Position numbers and translations under genes: made by a program. Shown piece after piece: positions 1 to 5,859 of a DNA stretch of 5,859 bases. Below the pieces are notes generated by a model that did no database searches, was not told the origin of the DNA, and was given only the letters and a program-made list of their open reading frames with translations. Position 1 is the stretch's first letter. Each line of letters starts with the position of its first letter. Source of the stretch: Acidimicrobiales bacterium (GTDB lineage Bacteria; Actinomycetota; Acidimicrobiia; Acidimicrobiales; VFJN01); contig JAFGPU010000500.1 of the NCBI GenBank assembly GCA_016936035.1, positions 1 through 5,859 on the forward strand, given 5' to 3'.

Positions 1-116
1 CGCAGGTGGCGGCCGGGTCCTGTGCAACTGCAGCCCGTGAACCGAGTCAGGGCCGGGAGGCAGCAGCTCTCAGCGGAGCCTGTGGTGTGCCGCAGACCGC
101 CTGGCCGTCACCTGGG
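1..116 (+). ncRNA. ffs: Signal recognition particle RNA, small bacterial (4.5S-like) type
   Basis: This is the RNA scaffold of the bacterial signal recognition particle. It binds Ffh and, with FtsY, delivers nascent membrane and secreted proteins to the translocon. The diagnostic apical domain is at 46-67: GTCAGG, then CC-GGGA-GG with a GNRA tetraloop at 55-58, then the AGCAGC side of the symmetric loop. This matches the E. coli pattern GUCAGG...GGAAGGAAGCAGC. The terminal helix is also visible: AGGTGGCGGCC (4-14) pairs with GGCCGTCACCT (103-113) through 11 pairs including one G-U, and GGTC (16-19) pairs with GACC (95-98). The GTGTGCCG segment at 84-92 also recalls 4.5S RNA. No Alu-domain sequence is seen, so this is the short form. 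The exact ends are uncertain; C1 could pair with G116, and the 5' end may lie before the window. Confidence 0.9.
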
Positions 117-136
117 GTCACGGGCGTTCCGCGTCC

Positions 137-162
137 CGGCGCCGCGCCCGGCACGGGCGCCG
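137..162 (+). terminator. GC-rich hairpin between SRP RNA and dnaX, possible terminator or processing signal
   Basis: CGGCGCC (137-143) can pair with GGCGCCG (156-162). The alternative GCGCCCG (144-150) with CGGGCGC (154-160) gives a perfect 7-bp stem on a 3-base loop. The two folds are mutually exclusive. No T-run follows, so it is not a classical intrinsic terminator, although actinobacterial terminators often lack one. It lies just downstream of the SRP RNA and could end or trim that transcript. At this GC content some stems arise by chance. Confidence 0.3.
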
Positions 163-174
163 TCCGCCCACCGG

Positions 175-180
175 TAGCAT
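175..180 (+). promoter_or_regulatory. Candidate -10 element for a leaderless dnaX transcript
   Basis: TAGCAT fits the TANNNT -10 consensus of actinobacterial housekeeping sigma factors. It ends seven bases before the dnaX ATG, so the expected first transcribed base is the A of the start codon. No Shine-Dalgarno-like sequence lies between it and ATG (CGCCGCG only), which agrees with a leaderless mRNA. No good -35 box is seen about 17 bases upstream. Confidence 0.45.
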
Positions 181-187
181 CGCCGCG

Positions 188-2308
188 ATGGCCTCCTACC
201 AGTCGCTCTACCGCCGCTACCGGCCACAGCGGTTCGACGAGGTGCTCGGCCAAGATCACGTCACCAAGGCGTTGCGCAACGCCGTGCGGGACGGTCGGGT
301 CGGGCACGCCTACCTGTTCAGCGGGCCCCGGGGCACGGGCAAGACCTCGACCGCGCGCATCCTCGCCAAGGTGCTCAACTGTGCGGCGCCGGTCGACGGC
401 GAGCCGTGCGGCCAGTGCGAGAACTGCGTGGCCGTCGCCGAGGGGCGGGTCACCGACTGGTTGCTCGAACAGGACGCGGCGTCGAAGAGCAAGGTCGACG
501 ACATGCGCGACCTGCTCGAGCGCGTACCGCTCGGCACCTCCGGCACCCGCAAGGTCATCATCCTCGACGAGGTGCACATGCTCAGCCAGGGCGCCGAGAA
601 CGCCCTGCTGAAGACGTTGGAGGAGCCGCCCGCCCACGTCGTGTTCGTCCTCGCGACGACCGACCCGCAGAAGGTGCGGCCCACCATTCGCAGCCGCACC
701 CAGCACTTCGAGTTCCGCCTGCTGCCGTCCGAGGTGCTGGCCGACCACGTGCGCCACGTCATCGCCGACGCGGGGTTGCAGCTCGAGTCCGAGACCGTCG
801 ACCAGGCGGTCGACCACGTCCTGCGCAGCGGCGGTGGGTCGGCGCGCGACACCCTCTCGGCCCTCGACCAGGTGGCGGCGCTCGGCGAGGTGGTCGACGA
901 AGCCCAGCCGGTCGACGCGGTGCTCGACGCCCTGTGCGAGCGCGACGCCGGGCAGGTGCTCGTGGCCGTCGCCGACGCGGTCGCCTCGGGGCGCGACCCC
1001 CGCACCCTGGGCGAGAACGTCATCGCCGCGCTGCGCGACGCCTTCCTGTCGGAGATGGGCGCCGGGGACGTGCACCTGGCGCCCGCCGAGCGCGAGCGCG
1101 CCGCGCGTGTGGGCGAGCGGCTGGGCCCCGCCGGCCTGACCCGCGCCCTCGACGTGCTGGGCGAGGCCCTCACCGAGCTGTCACGCAAGCCCGACCCGCG
1201 CATCGTCGTCGAGGTGGCGCTCGTGCGCATCACGCAGCCGGCGGTCGACCGCACGCTCGAAGCGGTGCTCGACCGGCTCGACCGGCTCGAGCGGGGACTT
1301 CCCACCGGTGGCTCGGCCGGCGGTCCCGACCAGGGGCCCGGAGCCTCGGGCGGGTCCGCACGGGCCCGCGGATCGTCGCCAGCGTCCGCCGGCGGCGCCC
1401 CCACCCGGGGAGGCGCTGCGTCCGGCGGCGGGCACGGCGCGACGACCTCGCCAGCCGGTTCGGCCGGGTCGGCCGGGTCGGGCGGACCGGGAGCAGCCGC
1501 CGCTCGCGACGCCCTGTCGACGGCACGCACCCCACGCCCGGCCGATGCGCCCGAGGCATCGGCGTCTGCGCCCGGAGCGGGCCGGCCGACCCTCGGCGCG
1601 GTGGTGCGCGGGCGCACGGCCACCTCCGGCGCTGCCGGCGAGGCGGTCGCCGATGACGCGCCGACGGGTCCGTCGGCCGGGGCCCGTCCGAGCCGCACCG
1701 CGAACCGCTCCCCGGCCGCGGGCACGGCCGACCCCTCCGGCGGGGCCACCCGTCGTGGCGCGGCGACCCGCACCGGCGACGCGGCAGCGCCTGTAACAGC
1801 CGGCGCACCGGACGACGCGGCCGCCGGCGACTCGACGACGCCCGCGGGCGCCTCGCCAGGCGACCTGCCCGCGCTGACCGAGCTCGAAGCCGCCTGGACC
1901 GGCGGCGTGCTGGCCAGCTTGCCCGTGAAGATCCGCAGCAAGTGGCGGGGCGGCCGCTGGGCCCCGCCCGGCGACGGCACGCTGCGCTTCACCGTGCCCA
2001 ACTCGTGGCACCAGAGCGCGTGCGACACGTTCCGCCGCGAGGTGGAGCAGGCGCTGGCCGACCACTTCGGCCGAGCGCTGGCCGTCGTGGTGGTGGTCGA
2101 CGGCGACGGTGGGGGCGACGCGCCGCCCGGCGACCCCGTCGCGGCCAGCACGGCCGCAGGGCCGGCGTCGGTGGTCTCCGGACACGACGACGGCGACGAG
2201 ACCATCGACCCGGCGGAGCTGCGCGACGCCGACGACGTCGCCACCAACGGCGTCGACATGCTGCTGCACGAGTTCGGTGGCGGCCACGTGCTCGAGGAGG
2301 ACCCATGA
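188..2308 (+). CDS. dnaX: DNA polymerase III subunit gamma/tau
   Basis: This is the motor subunit of the clamp loader, which uses ATP to load the beta sliding clamp and ties the polymerases together at the replication fork. The product is 706 aa and starts [19 protein letters not shown], the usual DnaX N-terminus. The AAA+ module shows Walker A GPRGTGKT (46-53), a four-cysteine zinc site (C65, C74, C77, C80), Walker B ILDEVHML (D127, E128), sensor 1 LATTD (155-159), an arginine-finger motif SRT in place of the common SRC (169-171), and sensor 2 GSARD (R220). Domain III runs to about 371. A Gly/Ala/Pro/Ser/Thr-rich linker of about 185 residues follows. A folded C-terminal tau-like domain lies at about 559-638 ([20 protein letters not shown]), then an acidic tail. 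The ATG was chosen by homology; no ribosome binding site precedes it. No A-rich slippery site for a short gamma form is seen. The stop overlaps ybaB. Confidence 0.97.
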   Translation: MASYQSLYRRYRPQRFDEVLGQDHVTKALRNAVRDGRVGHAYLFSGPRGTGKTSTARILAKVLNCAAPVDGEPCGQCENCVAVAEGRVTDWLLEQDAASKSKVDDMRDLLERVPLGTSGTRKVIILDEVHMLSQGAENALLKTLEEPPAHVVFVLATTDPQKVRPTIRSRTQHFEFRLLPSEVLADHVRHVIADAGLQLESETVDQAVDHVLRSGGGSARDTLSALDQVAALGEVVDEAQPVDAVLDALCERDAGQVLVAVADAVASGRDPRTLGENVIAALRDAFLSEMGAGDVHLAPAERERAARVGERLGPAGLTRALDVLGEALTELSRKPDPRIVVEVALVRITQPAVDRTLEAVLDRLDRLERGLPTGGSAGGPDQGPGASGGSARARGSSPASAGGAPTRGGAASGGGHGATTSPAGSAGSAGSGGPGAAAARDALSTARTPRPADAPEASASAPGAGRPTLGAVVRGRTATSGAAGEAVADDAPTGPSAGARPSRTANRSPAAGTADPSGGATRRGAATRTGDAAAPVTAGAPDDAAAGDSTTPAGASPGDLPALTELEAAWTGGVLASLPVKIRSKWRGGRWAPPGDGTLRFTVPNSWHQSACDTFRREVEQALADHFGRALAVVVVVDGDGGGDAPPGDPVAASTAAGPASVVSGHDDGDETIDPAELRDADDVATNGVDMLLHEFGGGHVLEEDP
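2294..2300 (+). promoter_or_regulatory. Ribosome binding site of ybaB
   Basis: GAGGAGG lies inside the last codons of dnaX, four bases before the ATG at 2305. It is a strong Shine-Dalgarno match and decides the ybaB start, which would otherwise be doubtful because the protein has an unusual N-terminal extension. The ATGA overlap of start and stop suggests translational coupling to dnaX. Confidence 0.8.
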
Positions 2309-2742
2309 CCGACAACTCCGACACGCCCCCCGAGGTCCCCGAGGTGGTCGGTGGTCCCGGCGCGCCCGGCGGCGACGCTGCGCCCGGCGGGCCGGGGGGG
2401 CTCGGCGACCTCGGCGGGCTGCTCGAATCGGCCCAGCAGGCGTTCAGCGCCCAGGCCGAGGCCGCCCAGCGGGTGGTGGAAGGCACGGCCGGCGGCGGCG
2501 TCGTCACCGTGCAGATGACCGGCAACGGCGAGGTCACCGCCGTCACCCTCGCCCCCGCGGTGGTCGACCCCGACGACATCGAGATGCTCCAGGATCTCAT
2601 CGTGGCCGCGCTCCACGACGCCGGGGTCAAGGTCACCGAGCTGCAGCGGGAAGCGCTCGGCGCCCTCGGCGGCCTCGACATCGGTGGTCTCGGCGAGATG
2701 TTCGGCGGCGCCACCGGCTCGCCCGACGACCCGGACCGGTAG
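2305..2742 (+). CDS. ybaB: YbaB/EbfC family nucleoid-associated protein
   Basis: This is a small dimeric DNA-binding protein of the YbaB/EbfC family. The family coats the nucleoid and is almost always encoded next to recR. The product is 145 aa. The family core is at about 39-134: a helix rich in Gln and Ala ([17 protein letters not shown]), then the beta strands [17 protein letters not shown], the [18 protein letters not shown] segment (87-103), and a Gly-rich end ([15 protein letters not shown]). Residues 1-38 are an added segment rich in Gly, Pro and acidic residues, with no signal peptide or membrane segment. Family members are usually near 105-110 aa. The ATG is supported by a strong ribosome binding site and by the four-base overlap with dnaX. 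The tail SPDDPDR is acidic. Its role in this organism is inferred from family and position. Confidence 0.93.
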   Translation: MTDNSDTPPEVPEVVGGPGAPGGDAAPGGPGGLGDLGGLLESAQQAFSAQAEAAQRVVEGTAGGGVVTVQMTGNGEVTAVTLAPAVVDPDDIEMLQDLIVAALHDAGVKVTELQREALGALGGLDIGGLGEMFGGATGSPDDPDR

Positions 2743-2753
2743 GGCGTCGCGCC

Positions 2754-3359
2754 GTGGCGGTCTATGCCGGGCCGGTCCAGGACCTCATCGACGAGCTCGG
2801 CCGGTTGCCGGGCGTGGGCCCGAAGTCGGCGCAGCGCATCGCGTTCCACCTGCTCAAGCTCAGCAAGCAGGACGCGCTGCGTCTGTCGCGGGCCATCGCC
2901 GAGGTGAAGGACAAGGTGTCGTTCTGCCGGACGTGCTTCAACGTGGCGGAGGGCGAGCTCTGCGGCATCTGTGCGGACAGCCGACGTGACCCCACGGTGG
3001 TGTGCGTCGTCGAGGAGCCGCGAGACCTCGTCGCCGTCGAGAAGACCGGCGAGTTCCACGGCCGCTACCACGTGCTGCAGGGGGCCATCAGCCCGATCGA
3101 GGGCGTCGGGCCCGACCAGCTGCGGGTGCGCGAGCTGCTCGAGCGGATCGAGCGCGAGGGCGTCACCGAGGTGATCCTGTGCACCAACCCCAACCTCGAG
3201 GGCGAGGCGACCGCCATGTACCTGGGCCGGTTGCTCAAGCCACTGGGCCTGAGCGTGACCCGCATCGCCAGCGGGCTGCCCGTCGGCGGCGACCTCGAGT
3301 ACGCGGACGAGCTGACGCTCGGGCGGGCGCTCGAGGGCCGGCGCGAGGTCGAGGGCTGA
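2754..3359 (+). CDS. recR: Recombination mediator protein RecR
   Basis: RecR works with RecO (and RecF) to load RecA on single-stranded DNA coated by SSB at gaps and stalled forks. The product is 201 aa, the usual family length. A helix-hairpin-helix is seen at about 11-34 ([20 protein letters not shown]). A C4 zinc finger follows, with C58, C61, C70 and C73. The Toprim domain spans about 81-175, with VVEEPRD (85-91) and [15 protein letters not shown] (143-157). The C-terminal motif [20 protein letters not shown] is at 174-193. The start is the GTG at 2754, which places the conserved [13 protein letters not shown] at the expected N-terminus; the nearby ATG at 2764 is out of frame. GGTAGGG (2738-2744) across the ybaB stop is a weak ribosome binding site. 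The gene lies 11 bases after ybaB and is likely co-transcribed. Part of its 3' end is repeated downstream. Confidence 0.97.
   Translation: MAVYAGPVQDLIDELGRLPGVGPKSAQRIAFHLLKLSKQDALRLSRAIAEVKDKVSFCRTCFNVAEGELCGICADSRRDPTVVCVVEEPRDLVAVEKTGEFHGRYHVLQGAISPIEGVGPDQLRVRELLERIEREGVTEVILCTNPNLEGEATAMYLGRLLKPLGLSVTRIASGLPVGGDLEYADELTLGRALEGRREVEG
3306..3334 (+). repeat. Direct repeat copy A, inside the 3' end of recR
   Basis: These 29 bases recur without mismatch at 3403-3431, 97 bases downstream. Here they encode the conserved RecR C-terminal segment DELTLGRAL. The copy is in frame and is presumably the original. Confidence 0.9.
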
Positions 3360-3402
3360 GGCTGCGGGCGGGGGAGCCACCGCCACGTCGAGAGCTGCGG
3401 CC

Positions 3403-3431
3403 GACGAGCTGACGCTCGGGCGGGCGCTCGA
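3403..3431 (+). repeat. Direct repeat copy B, downstream of recR in another frame
   Basis: This is an exact 29-base copy of 3306-3334, lying 44 bases past the recR stop. The 97-base offset puts it out of frame with recR, but read in its own frame it still gives [10 protein letters not shown]. The flanks show weaker likeness: GTCGAG before it resembles CTCGAG before copy A, and GGGGGAGCC follows both copies (3370-3378 and 3455-3463). The pattern suggests an old, partly eroded duplication of about 100 bases. Confidence 0.85.
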
Positions 3432-3441
3432 CGATCGAGAC

Positions 3442-3473
3442 CGCCGGTGGAGCGGGGGGAGCCGCCACCGGCG
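3442..3473 (+). terminator. Candidate recR operon terminator hairpin without T-run
   Basis: CGCCGGTGG (3442-3450) pairs perfectly with CCACCGGCG (3465-3473), giving a 9-bp stem with a 14-base G-rich loop. It lies 82 bases after the recR stop. No T-run follows (TGGTGCCAG), so it is at best the stem-only type of terminator. The stem could also act on transcripts from the opposite strand. Confidence 0.35.
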
Positions 3474-3603
3474 TGGTGCCAGTGAACCCAGGTGCGCCGG
3501 CCCGGCGGTCGAGGCGGGCGGACGGGACCGACCACCGGACCAGCACACCTGGACACACTGACCGACAGCATGTCCCAGCGGTACGTGTGCCTCGCTGCTG
3601 TTA

Positions 3604-3675
3604 CGAGGTTGCGCTGACGTTACACCTGTAATGAGCGGAGCACAAATCGTCGCCCTACCGGGTTGCGCAACCTCG
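3604..3675. repeat. 11-bp perfect inverted repeat enclosing a palindrome
   Basis: CGAGGTTGCGC at 3604-3614 is the exact reverse complement of GCGCAACCTCG at 3665-3675. The right arm overlaps a self-complementary 12-mer, GGTTGCGCAACC (3661-3672). A small hairpin, TCGCAT/ATGCGA (3673-3678 with 3686-3691), comes directly after. As RNA these would compete with one another. They could be operator sites, a structured 3' end for the LuxR-type transcript, or a small RNA; the sequence does not decide. Confidence 0.55.
3620..3631. promoter_or_regulatory. Palindrome TTACACCTGTAA, possible operator
   Basis: TTACA-CC-TGTAA has perfect 5-bp arms around a 2-base centre, the shape of a site for a dimeric regulator. 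A further GTTAC lies at 3600-3604, nineteen bases before the GTTAC at 3619-3623. I do not recognise the cognate regulator. It is an odd place for an operator, since neither neighbouring gene starts here. Confidence 0.35.
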
Positions 3676-3739
3676 CATCGTGCGAATGCGACGGAGCGGC
3701 GTGGAGGAACAACGCAACGAGGTGGGTTACCGCCGTGGA

Positions 3740-5859
3740 TCAGGCCGCCAGGTGCGAGCGCAGGGCGGCGAGCATCTCGGCCCGGGTCGACGCCCCGAGC
3801 TTCTGGCGGATCTTCGCCACGTGATGCTCGACCGTCTTGGGCGAGATGTAGAGCTGGGCGCCGATCTCCTTGTGGGTCAGCCCGTCGACGATGTACTGGG
3901 CCACCATCTGCTCGCGCTCGGACAGGACACTGGTCGCGCCGGGCGCATCGGCGGGGTCGGAGGTGGGCAGCGCCGCCTTGAGGTCGCGCGCCTGCTCGAG
4001 CAGCGCCCGCGTGACCGACGGATCTGACGACCGGATGGCCGCCTGCCCCGTCAACCGCGACGCCTCCCACGTGAGCCCGAGGCCCGACAACGACTGGGCC
4101 ACGGACGCCACGTGGTCGGGCTCTGCGGTGCCGCCGAGGATGGCCACCCAGGCCCGGGCCGCCTCGGCCAGGGCGCCGAGCCGGGGGTGGACGGGCTTGG
4201 TGGCCTCGACCTCGGCCGCCCGCCGCACAGCGGCGTCGTGGTCGTCGGTGGCCAGCGCCACCTGCAGGCCGATCCACCGGAGGGGCAGCAGCCAGAGCGG
4301 AGGCTCACCGAGCGCCCGGACGACGTCGCCCAGCTCGCGCGCCTTGGGCGCCACCCGGTCCCACAGCCCGAGGCGCGCGGCGCCGATGGCGAGCTCGCCG
4401 ACCACATCGAGCGTGAACAGGTCGGCCGGGTGTCGCAGCAGCACGCCCTCGGCCCGGTTCCACGCATCGGTCAGGCGGGTCAGGTCGCCCGATCGACGGG
4501 CGAGCCCCGCCTGGATCGCCGCGGCGATCAGCACCTCGCGCGGCGCCAGCGCCGCGTCGCCGTTCTCGTCGAGCGCCGCCTGGGCCGCAGACCACCGGCC
4601 GCTGCGCACCGCCACCCAGCCGAGCGCGAGGCGGTGGTGGGCCTGCAACGGTGCACCGCCGACGCCGTGGTCGCGCGCCCGTGTGAGCAGGTGCTCGGCG
4701 GTGGACAGCTCGCTGAGCGCCAGCGCGACGGTGGCGCCGATGGCGTGCGGCGTGGTCGGCAGCACCAGCGTGGTGTGCGCCGACTCGAGCAGCTCGGCCG
4801 CTTCGAGGAACGGTGCCAGGGGCTGCGTCGTGCCCGGCGTGGCTGCCGCCACGAGGCCGTTGCGGGCGAGGCGCAGCGACTCGGCCTCCAGCCCGGACAG
4901 CGCCTCGCCGGCGGGGTCACCGCCGTCGTCCGTGGCGACGCTCGGCAGCGGGCCGCCGGTCGCGACGGCCCCGATGCTGGCCAGCAGCGGCCACGCCTCG
5001 GCGTTGCGCTGCGGGACGTCCTGCGCCGGAGCGCCTGGCGCCGCCCGCCCGTCCTGCTCCGCGAGCTCGGCGAAGGCAGCCGACGACCGGCGCCAGAACC
5101 CGCGGGCGGGCAGTAGCGCCGCCATCACCGCGAGGGCACGGGGCCGCTCGTCGCTCGACGGGTCCGCGACGACGGCGTCCGCCAGCCGCAGCGCCGTGAC
5201 CGTGTCGCCGCTCAGGGCCGCGGCCTCGGCACGGCGAGCCGCGATCGCCCCCGGCGGGGTGCCGGCGGCCATCGCCCGGTCGTACCAGCCCGCCGCCAGC
5301 TCCGGTGCCTCGGCCAGCGTGGCGTCGCCGGCGGCGACGTAGGCCGCGGCGACGTCGGGGCCCTGGGCACCCGCGGCGGCGAGGTGCTCGCCGGTGCGGG
5401 TGGCCGGCGCGCCCCGCTCGCTCAACGCCGCGGCCAGCAACGCGTGGAAGCGCCGGCGGTCGGCCACCGGTGTCATCGCGTCGACCGCAGCAGCGACGAG
5501 GGGCACCACGTCGCCGGCGCCCGGGACCACGAGGCCCGCGGCGTGCAGGTCGTCGATGGCGTCGCCCAGGCCGTCGGGGGCGATGTCGGTGGTGGCCCCC
5601 AGCAGCTGGTCGTCGAGGTCGGCACCGGCGCTCAGCGCTTGGAGCACGGTACGGGCCGCCGGGGCCAGCTCGTCGACCCGGGACCGCACCGCGGCCACGA
5701 GCGCGGGGCCCGGCGGTGGCGGCGGCGCGGTCAGCCGCCCCCCGCTGACCGTCCCGGTGTCGACCCAGGCCGACAGCAGCAGCTCGACGAGGTCGGGCAT
5801 GCCGTGGGTCTGGTCGTGAACCGCCTCGACCAGCCGGTCGTCGACGGGGCTGTCGAGCA
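3740..5859 (-). CDS. Large LuxR-family transcriptional regulator, N-terminus outside the window
   Basis: This is a DNA-binding regulator of the large LuxR (LAL/MalT-like) architecture. In that family an N-terminal ATPase senses a signal, a helical repeat region relays it, and a C-terminal LuxR domain binds promoters. The frame is open to the window edge, with 705 codons visible. The ATG at 5800-5798 is probably internal, because the residues before it (LVEAVHDQTHG) run directly into MPDLVELLLSAW, resembling the 'TxGxPxxxxELL' segment that follows the ATPase core in this family. Walker motifs are not visible and would lie upstream. The middle is a long Ala/Leu/Arg-rich helical region, probably TPR-like. 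The last 61 residues (3743-3925) are a clear LuxR HTH: LSEREQMVAQYIVDGLTHKEIG, with recognition helix SPKTVEHHVAKIRQKLG. The motif KTVEHHVAKIRQ recalls mycobacterial IniR-type regulators, from memory. Target genes and ligand are unknown. Confidence 0.88.
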   Translation of the reverse strand, partial: LDSPVDDRLVEAVHDQTHGMPDLVELLLSAWVDTGTVSGGRLTAPPPPPGPALVAAVRSRVDELAPAARTVLQALSAGADLDDQLLGATTDIAPDGLGDAIDDLHAAGLVVPGAGDVVPLVAAAVDAMTPVADRRRFHALLAAALSERGAPATRTGEHLAAAGAQGPDVAAAYVAAGDATLAEAPELAAGWYDRAMAAGTPPGAIAARRAEAAALSGDTVTALRLADAVVADPSSDERPRALAVMAALLPARGFWRRSSAAFAELAEQDGRAAPGAPAQDVPQRNAEAWPLLASIGAVATGGPLPSVATDDGGDPAGEALSGLEAESLRLARNGLVAAATPGTTQPLAPFLEAAELLESAHTTLVLPTTPHAIGATVALALSELSTAEHLLTRARDHGVGGAPLQAHHRLALGWVAVRSGRWSAAQAALDENGDAALAPREVLIAAAIQAGLARRSGDLTRLTDAWNRAEGVLLRHPADLFTLDVVGELAIGAARLGLWDRVAPKARELGDVVRALGEPPLWLLPLRWIGLQVALATDDHDAAVRRAAEVEATKPVHPRLGALAEAARAWVAILGGTAEPDHVASVAQSLSGLGLTWEASRLTGQAAIRSSDPSVTRALLEQARDLKAALPTSDPADAPGATSVLSEREQMVAQYIVDGLTHKEIGAQLYISPKTVEHHVAKIRQKLGASTRAEMLAALRSHLAA

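Larger units (their letters stand above)
3360..3739. other. Convergent intergenic region between recR and the LuxR-type gene
   Basis: I find no believable gene in these 380 bases. The first part (3360-3530) is very GC-rich and holds a repeat of the recR end and a hairpin. The second part (about 3560-3735) is clearly richer in A and T than the rest of the window and holds several short inverted repeats. The two flanking genes point toward each other, so the region should contain their transcript ends, yet no hairpin with a T-run is present on either strand. Confidence 0.75.

Noticed and set aside
1459..1484. Short tandem repeat of a CGGCCGGGT-like unit
   Set aside because: It is coding sequence for an Ala-Gly-Ser run in the DnaX linker and has too few copies to be a separate repeat element.
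310..2616. A 768-codon open frame on the minus strand across dnaX
   Set aside because: It lies opposite the certain dnaX gene, is rich in Ser, Arg, Pro and Thr with no recognisable domain, and is the usual shadow frame in GC-rich DNA.
3459..3552. A structured RNA suggested by CCAGGTG (3488-3494) and CACCTGG (3546-3552)
   Set aside because: Only 7 bp with a 51-base loop; in DNA this GC-rich such pairs are expected by chance, and no conserved RNA motif is seen.
3362..3561. A possible +1 frameshifted extension of RecR through the second repeat copy
   Set aside because: The frame is open to a TGA at 3559-3561, but RecR already has a full-length, normal C-terminus and no slippery site is visible near its stop.
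3631..3981. A 116-codon plus-strand frame starting at the palindrome TTACACCTGTAATG
   Set aside because: The start has no ribosome binding site, and most of the frame overlaps the LuxR HTH coding region antisense. The product is Arg/Gly-rich without likeness to a family.
1989..4277. A 762-codon minus-strand frame across ybaB, recR and the intergenic region
   Set aside because: It runs antisense to three supported features and overlaps the LuxR-type gene in another frame. Its composition is that of a shadow frame, and no family motif is seen.
3870..5342. A 490-codon plus-strand frame opposite the LuxR-type gene
   Set aside because: Ser/Ala/Arg-rich with no domain. The LuxR HTH on the other strand is unmistakable, so this is its complement shadow.

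Overview
The window is a very GC-rich, densely coded piece of bacterial chromosome. Codons strongly prefer G or C in the third position, and the protein sequences look actinobacterial. The DnaX 'SRT' motif, the Gly/Ala/Pro-rich linkers, the GTG start of recR and a possible leaderless dnaX all fit. A deep-branching actinobacterial class such as Acidimicrobiia is my guess for the source, but the sequence alone does not prove it.

Layout. Positions 1-116 hold the small bacterial signal recognition particle RNA (ffs); its 5' end may lie just outside the window. A 70-base spacer with a strong GC hairpin and a TANNNT-type -10 element leads to dnaX (188-2308, clamp-loader tau/gamma subunit). dnaX overlaps ybaB/ebfC (2305-2742, nucleoid-associated protein) by four bases at ATGA. 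ybaB is followed 11 bases later by recR (2754-3359, recombination mediator). The order SRP RNA - dnaX - ybaB - recR is an old conserved cluster, also known in Bacillus subtilis. The three proteins serve replication, DNA binding and recombinational repair, and their spacing suggests one transcript.

Positions 3360-3739 contain no convincing gene. This stretch carries a second, out-of-frame copy of the end of recR (29 identical bases), a hairpin, and an AT-richer patch with nested inverted repeats around the palindrome TTACACCTGTAA. On the minus strand, converging on recR, is a large LuxR-family regulator (3740-5859). Its frame stays open to the window edge, so its N-terminus is missing here. 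The C-terminal LuxR DNA-binding domain is complete.

Most of the window is conserved housekeeping DNA. I see no phage, insertion sequence, CRISPR array, toxin-antitoxin pair or clear new system. The parts most worth a second look are the recR 3' duplication, the palindromic patch in the convergent intergenic region, and the possible leaderless start of dnaX.
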